Below, in pieces: positions 60,824 to 64,000 of a DNA stretch of 64,000 nt. Within the stretch, counting starts at the first letter, position 1. Every line of letters starts with the position of its first letter. The position numbers and the translations under genes are program-made. The notes under the pieces were generated by a model that worked only from the letters and a program-made list of their open reading frames with translations, was not told where the DNA came from and searched no databases. Origin of the DNA: Desulfitobacterium_A nosdiversum (GTDB lineage Bacteria; Bacillota; Desulfitobacteriia; Desulfitobacteriales; Desulfitobacteriaceae); contig NZ_CP172056.1 in the NCBI RefSeq assembly GCF_049860565.1, positions 3,596,001-3,660,000 on the forward strand, written 5' to 3'.

Positions 60824-62002
60824 TTAATGCTCCTTATAAGGTACGAAAAAGTCAAATGCAACACTACGTGAATCTATCTTTATTTCTTCCTTTTTCATAG
60901 ATTTTGCGATGTTCTTCAGGTAAAACTGCAAACCCTTTAGTAGCTTAACACTATGTGGATCTGCTACTGCAAATTGCACGCCACTTTGCACGAATTCACT
61001 CCACCCCTCCCACAAGGACGGGCTGATAATAAGGTTTTGTGAGTATAAGGGAATAAATACATTTATATAATACTCCATCAATTCTAGAGGAGAATTTCTA
61101 ATTTGCTCAAAATAATCTTGATAAACATCTAAATCCTCTTTTAAGACACTTATTAGAATAAATGACTTCCTTTCAACTGGGAATGAAGTAAAGAACACAA
61201 ATTTTAACCTTCTTGTTTTCTTATCCAGAGCCTTGATTTTTTTACCCCTTATATCGAATGGGGGAGATACCGCCATATAGTTTGCAAATTGTATTCTAAA
61301 AGGTATTTCAAGTATTATTGTTTCTAACCCTGAATAGTTTTTTTCTCTTATTGCCTTATCAAAAAACTGCTTATAATATTGTAAATCATTTAACTTCAAT
61401 TCCTTGTTGCGATATTGATGAACTGATAATGGTTCTTTGGTTAACTGAGGCACAGTTGAAAACATGCTTGCTTGAAATTTCTTTGCTACTATTTCTGTAT
61501 ATAATTCAAAGGCGAAAGTCTTATAAGCAAATAAAAAGAGTTGTTCTGAATCCAAGGTTTCAAGATCATATTGAGATTTTTCTATCTTGGCAAATAAAGC
61601 ATCATCATGTGTCTTGCAAAAGCATGTTGCTACTGTAGCATCTGTAATTGGTACTTCCGTTAAAAAATAAAAAGGCTCTGGTTTGCCTGGCTCAATCTCA
61701 CATATTGTAGGTGCCTTTGAGAAATTCTGCATGATTACATTTTTATCAACCGCTATTTTATTAAGGATTCTATTCTCTTGTAAAGCATGAGCCCTTATAA
61801 TATCCTTTAATTTTGCCTTGCATCCATCATGCAAGCAAATCTTTATCCGACTTTTCTTCATCATCTTACCTGAATGATTAAGCGCCTCATTATTATTGTG
61901 AAATTGGCGTGGTTTTTTTATCATGCAACAATCTTTATAAAGTAAGTCACTACCACATGGGCACCCCTCATTTTTGCTGAATCTATATTTCCGGAACAAC
62001 AT
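60824..62002 (-). CDS. SEC-C motif protein
   Basis: 392 residues. The N-terminus carries a SEC-C motif, CPCGSDLLYKDCC, followed by a basic segment (KKSRIKICLHDGCKAKLKDI). The remainder is unrecognised: VATCFCKTHDDALFAKIEKS contains another Cys-x-Cys-x3-His-like site, and the last third is helical. Encoded on the same strand as the FRG and AbiJ-like genes. Ribosome site AAGGAGA upstream. It may be a defence-island protein of unknown role. Confidence 0.68.
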   Translation of the reverse strand: MLFRKYRFSKNEGCPCGSDLLYKDCCMIKKPRQFHNNNEALNHSGKMMKKSRIKICLHDGCKAKLKDIIRAHALQENRILNKIAVDKNVIMQNFSKAPTICEIEPGKPEPFYFLTEVPITDATVATCFCKTHDDALFAKIEKSQYDLETLDSEQLFLFAYKTFAFELYTEIVAKKFQASMFSTVPQLTKEPLSVHQYRNKELKLNDLQYYKQFFDKAIREKNYSGLETIILEIPFRIQFANYMAVSPPFDIRGKKIKALDKKTRRLKFVFFTSFPVERKSFILISVLKEDLDVYQDYFEQIRNSPLELMEYYINVFIPLYSQNLIISPSLWEGWSEFVQSGVQFAVADPHSVKLLKGLQFYLKNIAKSMKKEEIKIDSRSVAFDFFVPYKEH

Positions 62003-62171
62003 CTATAAACCTTCTCCTTTATGCAACTACTGACTTGTTTTTAATTTAAAATAGCGAGCTCACATTAGAACAAGGTTATTATTCTAATTGTATATCTTTA
62101 GGAGATTTTTTTCATCAATAATCGCACATTTTTACCAAATACTTATAACTTGATTTTCATATAGTTCACGT

Positions 62172-62494
62172 TCATAGAAAGTTCGACATAACTGGATACT
62201 CAACCTCTTCCCCGGTACCGCCAGTCATCGGCTTTAACCCGCTATGCAGAAATGACGCTCTGTGCACGGCCAAGGAGCCGTGCTTTTTTCTGATGCTTTC
62301 AATTGCTTTATCCAGATCTCTCTGCTTCTCATTCTGCTCATTGAATAAACTCATCTGTAGAAAGTCATTACTGCACAGTTCCGCCGCGCTCACCCCCAAA
62401 TGTCTCAACGGCTGCCCATGCCATAATTCATCAAACAACTCACATACCGTCCGGTGGATAAGGTTTGTACAGTCCGTGGGGTCATAAAGTCTCC
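62172..62494 (-). pseudogene. DinB/UmuC (Y-family DNA polymerase) C-terminal remnant
   Basis: The minus strand encodes LYDPTDCTNLIHRTVCELFD, ELWHGQPLRHLGVSAAELCS, then FLQMSLFNEQ and FLHSGLKPMTGG with EVEYPVMSNFL and a stop: the little-finger domain and end of an element-borne Y-family polymerase. The catalytic palm is absent. Its beginning is fused, out of frame, to a fragment of the ICE accessory gene at 62495, marking a deletion of the intervening DNA. Confidence 0.8.
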
Positions 62495-62629
62495 TCTGAT
62501 GGCATCCTCATACGATACAGCCTCCTCGGAACTGATTTCCACTGGGTTTTGGTCATCCCAATCATAGTCGTTGAGGAGATAGGCAGTGACCTTCAGCGGG
62601 AAAAAGATATGCATTGTTTGGTTTGTCAT
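62495..62629 (-). pseudogene. N-terminal remnant of an ICE accessory gene (homologue of 7800-8309)
   Basis: From ATG 62629 the first 45 codons (MTNQTMHIFFPLKVTAYLLN ... EEAVSYEDAIR) match the 8309 gene (MANETMRIFFPLKIFSYPQY ... REAVAYEDQIL). The frame then continues into polymerase sequence in the wrong frame, ending at 62405 as a nonsense 79-residue ORF. A deletion joined the two genes. Confidence 0.72.
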
Positions 62630-62674
62630 TTTGATTTCCTCCATTCGGTTTAATTCGAGCCCTTATAAAAGGGT

Positions 62675-62713
62675 ATAAAAAAGCAGGGGATCTTCATATG
62701 AAAATACTCCCGC
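62675..62713 (-). terminator. Conserved leader hairpin, copy of the one at 8355
   Basis: Minus strand GCGGGAGTATTTTC-ATAT-GAAGATCCCCTGC followed by TTTTTTAT; the same structure and flanking sequence precede the 8309 gene. About 140 bases of leader are shared between the two sites. Confidence 0.6.
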
Positions 62714-62811
62714 TAATTTTCAGGAATTATTATATTCAATTAAGTAAATTTGAATTTGTCAGCTTCCTGTTATGCTTAAAATGAGAAATCTTGTTTATTC
62801 CTAACTGTTCA

Positions 62812-63687
62812 TTAATATACCAACACCTCATAACCCGTTTCGGTTACGAGCACTGTTTTTTCCCATTGCGCAGAAGGCTTCCCATCAGCAGTGCGAACAG
62901 TCCAATTATCGTATTTATCTGTTGCTATTTTGGAGCTTCCCATATTTATCATAGGCTCTACAGTAAAAACAAGTCCCGGAACTAAGAGCATTCCTGTTCC
63001 TTGCTTTGTCACATAACCGACCCAAGGATCTTCGTGAAACTGTAGACCAATACCGTGGCCTCCGATTTCTTGAACAACAGAATATCCATTTTTTCGTGCA
63101 TGGTCATGAACCGCTTGCCCAACATCTCCAAGAAAACTCCATGGCTTTACTTGTTCAATGCCCAGTTCCACACACTCTTTCGCAACATCAACCAGCTTTT
63201 GTTTCTCAGGGGAAACAGCGCCTACGCAAAACATACGGGAAGAATCTGAAAAAAAACCGTTGTAGATTGTAGACACATCAATATTTACAATATCACCGTT
63301 TCGCAGGAATACATGGTCAGAGGGGATACCATGACATACAACATCATTAATTGAAATACACACGCTCTTAGGGTATCCCTCATAATGAAGTGTTGCTGGA
63401 ACGCCCCCCAGTTCCTTGGTCTTTTCAAAGATAAGCCGGTCAAGTTCTTCTGTGGTGACTCCATCAACCTCATAATTTGAAATGAAATCCAGTAAGGCGA
63501 TGTTTCTTTTGCCGCTTTCCAGAATACCCTCAATCTGTTGTTTTGTTTTAAGCAATTTTCGATGAGGCACTTCATATCCCTTTAAACGGTAGTTTTCAAT
63601 TTGTTCCTCAATGGGGCCATGACATTTCTTATATTTTCGCCCGCTGCCACACCAGCAGAGATCATTTCTTCCAAATTTATCAGACAT
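62812..63687 (-). CDS. map: Methionine aminopeptidase type I with N-terminal SEC-C-like zinc motif
   Basis: Start at ATG 63687 with GAGGAG 6 nt upstream. 291 residues. The N-terminus FGRNDLCWCGSGRKYKKCH is a SEC-C-type zinc motif, as in MetAP variants of Firmicutes that have an N-terminal extension. The catalytic domain has the five metal ligands: Asp in VNIDVSTI, Asp in FFSDSSRM, His in GGHGIGLQ, Glu in FTVEPMINM and Glu in QWEKTVLV. It removes the N-terminal Met from new proteins. A second copy of map elsewhere in the genome is likely, which could make this one dispensable or resistance-related; that is inference. Confidence 0.9.
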   Translation of the reverse strand: MSDKFGRNDLCWCGSGRKYKKCHGPIEEQIENYRLKGYEVPHRKLLKTKQQIEGILESGKRNIALLDFISNYEVDGVTTEELDRLIFEKTKELGGVPATLHYEGYPKSVCISINDVVCHGIPSDHVFLRNGDIVNIDVSTIYNGFFSDSSRMFCVGAVSPEKQKLVDVAKECVELGIEQVKPWSFLGDVGQAVHDHARKNGYSVVQEIGGHGIGLQFHEDPWVGYVTKQGTGMLLVPGLVFTVEPMINMGSSKIATDKYDNWTVRTADGKPSAQWEKTVLVTETGYEVLVY

Positions 63688-63729
63688 TTTATCTCCTCGC
63701 ATTTACAAATTTGGAGGGAGCAATACGCC

Positions 63730-64000
63730 CTATGGACTAAGTGTGCCAAGAGAAACACCACAAGTTTTCCGATATTGCCGTGGCGAACATTGAAACAACC
63801 CAGAAAAAGCTCTTGCAAACGCCTCAGATGACGAGTACCCATATCGAAAAGCAATATCAATTATTCTGTCATCGGTTATACAAAGATCATAAGCGGCAGC
63901 TTTTAATTTACACTGGGCAAGAAATTGTTTATACGTCATACCCATGTGCTTCCGAAACTTTGTAGAGCAGTAATACGGTGAATAACCAACATATGATGAC
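63730..64000 (-). CDS. AraC-family regulator, C-terminal HTH part (runs off right edge)
   Basis: The minus-strand frame is open from the window edge to 63730. It reads VGYSPYYCSTKFRKHMGMTY then KQFLAQCKLKAAAYDLCITD, IIDIAFRYGYSSSEAFARAF and QCSPRQYRKT: two HTH motifs of the AraC/XylS domain. The first residues in the window are already inside the first HTH, so the effector domain lies outside. Start not visible. Confidence 0.8.
   Translation of the reverse strand, partial: SSYVGYSPYYCSTKFRKHMGMTYKQFLAQCKLKAAAYDLCITDDRIIDIAFRYGYSSSEAFARAFSGLFQCSPRQYRKTCGVSLGTLSP

Noticed and set aside
1..64000. CRISPR arrays, rRNA and tRNA genes
   Set aside because: No evenly spaced short repeats with unique spacers and no tRNA or rRNA sequence was recognised; the only tandem repeats are the NHL-coding units.

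Overview
The window looks like an accessory stretch of an anaerobic Firmicutes (Clostridia) chromosome, possibly Desulfitobacterium/Desulfosporosinus-like. The reasons are strong GGAGG ribosome sites, TTG starts, CWB2 cell-wall-binding repeats, an Lsa-type ABC-F protein, and GC-richer segments alternating with very AT-rich ones. The species assignment is inference. Most genes are on the minus strand and many are broken, as expected of a region of repeated insertion and decay. Layout from the left: 1-6.1 kb holds a partial methyltransferase, a secreted serine hydrolase, and a response regulator / histidine kinase / ABC ATPase / ABC permease operon of the bacitracin- or lantibiotic-resistance type. 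6.2-8.4 kb is a small operon of conjugative-element type ending in a dead D12 adenine methyltransferase; a decayed copy of its leader and first gene lies at 62.2-62.7 kb, fused to a DinB/UmuC remnant. ||| 9.6-30.6 kb, with an outlying part at 49-54.7 kb, is the most striking region. Unrelated genes or short operons are separated by copies (R1-R15) of one repeat. They include a DUF1801 pseudogene, an EndoIII/EndoIV-like repair pair, EamA/LysR, an Lsa-like ABC-F with a truncated Cfr-like gene, an ABC-three-component defence operon, an AbiH/SIR2-like protein, methyltransferases and an ABM-fold protein. Apart from one plus-strand unit, each repeat follows the 3' end of a gene, in the same orientation as that gene. 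Read on the minus strand, each repeat encodes a short peptide of the form KGxPxSxGIFFVxSRHVExVVLLxR followed by a stop. Its end resembles the conserved C-terminus of RumA/RlmCD-type 23S rRNA uracil methyltransferases. I infer an integron-like cassette array in which each unit carries its own copy of a rumA-type 3' end as recombination site. No recombinase gene lies in the window. ||| 30.8-35 kb holds a divergent AraC/short-chain dehydrogenase pair and two decayed genes (DUF3102, FAD flavoprotein). 34.8-47.5 kb is a cell-surface block. A hybrid histidine kinase, an HPt protein and a LuxR-type regulator precede a very large wall-anchored protein (12 NHL repeats, Ig-like domains, 3 CWB2 repeats) and a series of lipoproteins, one with a chagasin-like inhibitor domain. 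Several genes here carry single-site frameshifts. 47.7-48.8 kb is a transposase. 49-54.4 kb holds nitroreductases, an NAD-dependent epimerase, TetR and HxlR regulators and a RidA protein. 54.8-62 kb is a minus-strand defence-type island (SEC-C proteins, DUF4238, AbiJ-like, FRG domain). The window closes with a methionine aminopeptidase and a partial AraC regulator.
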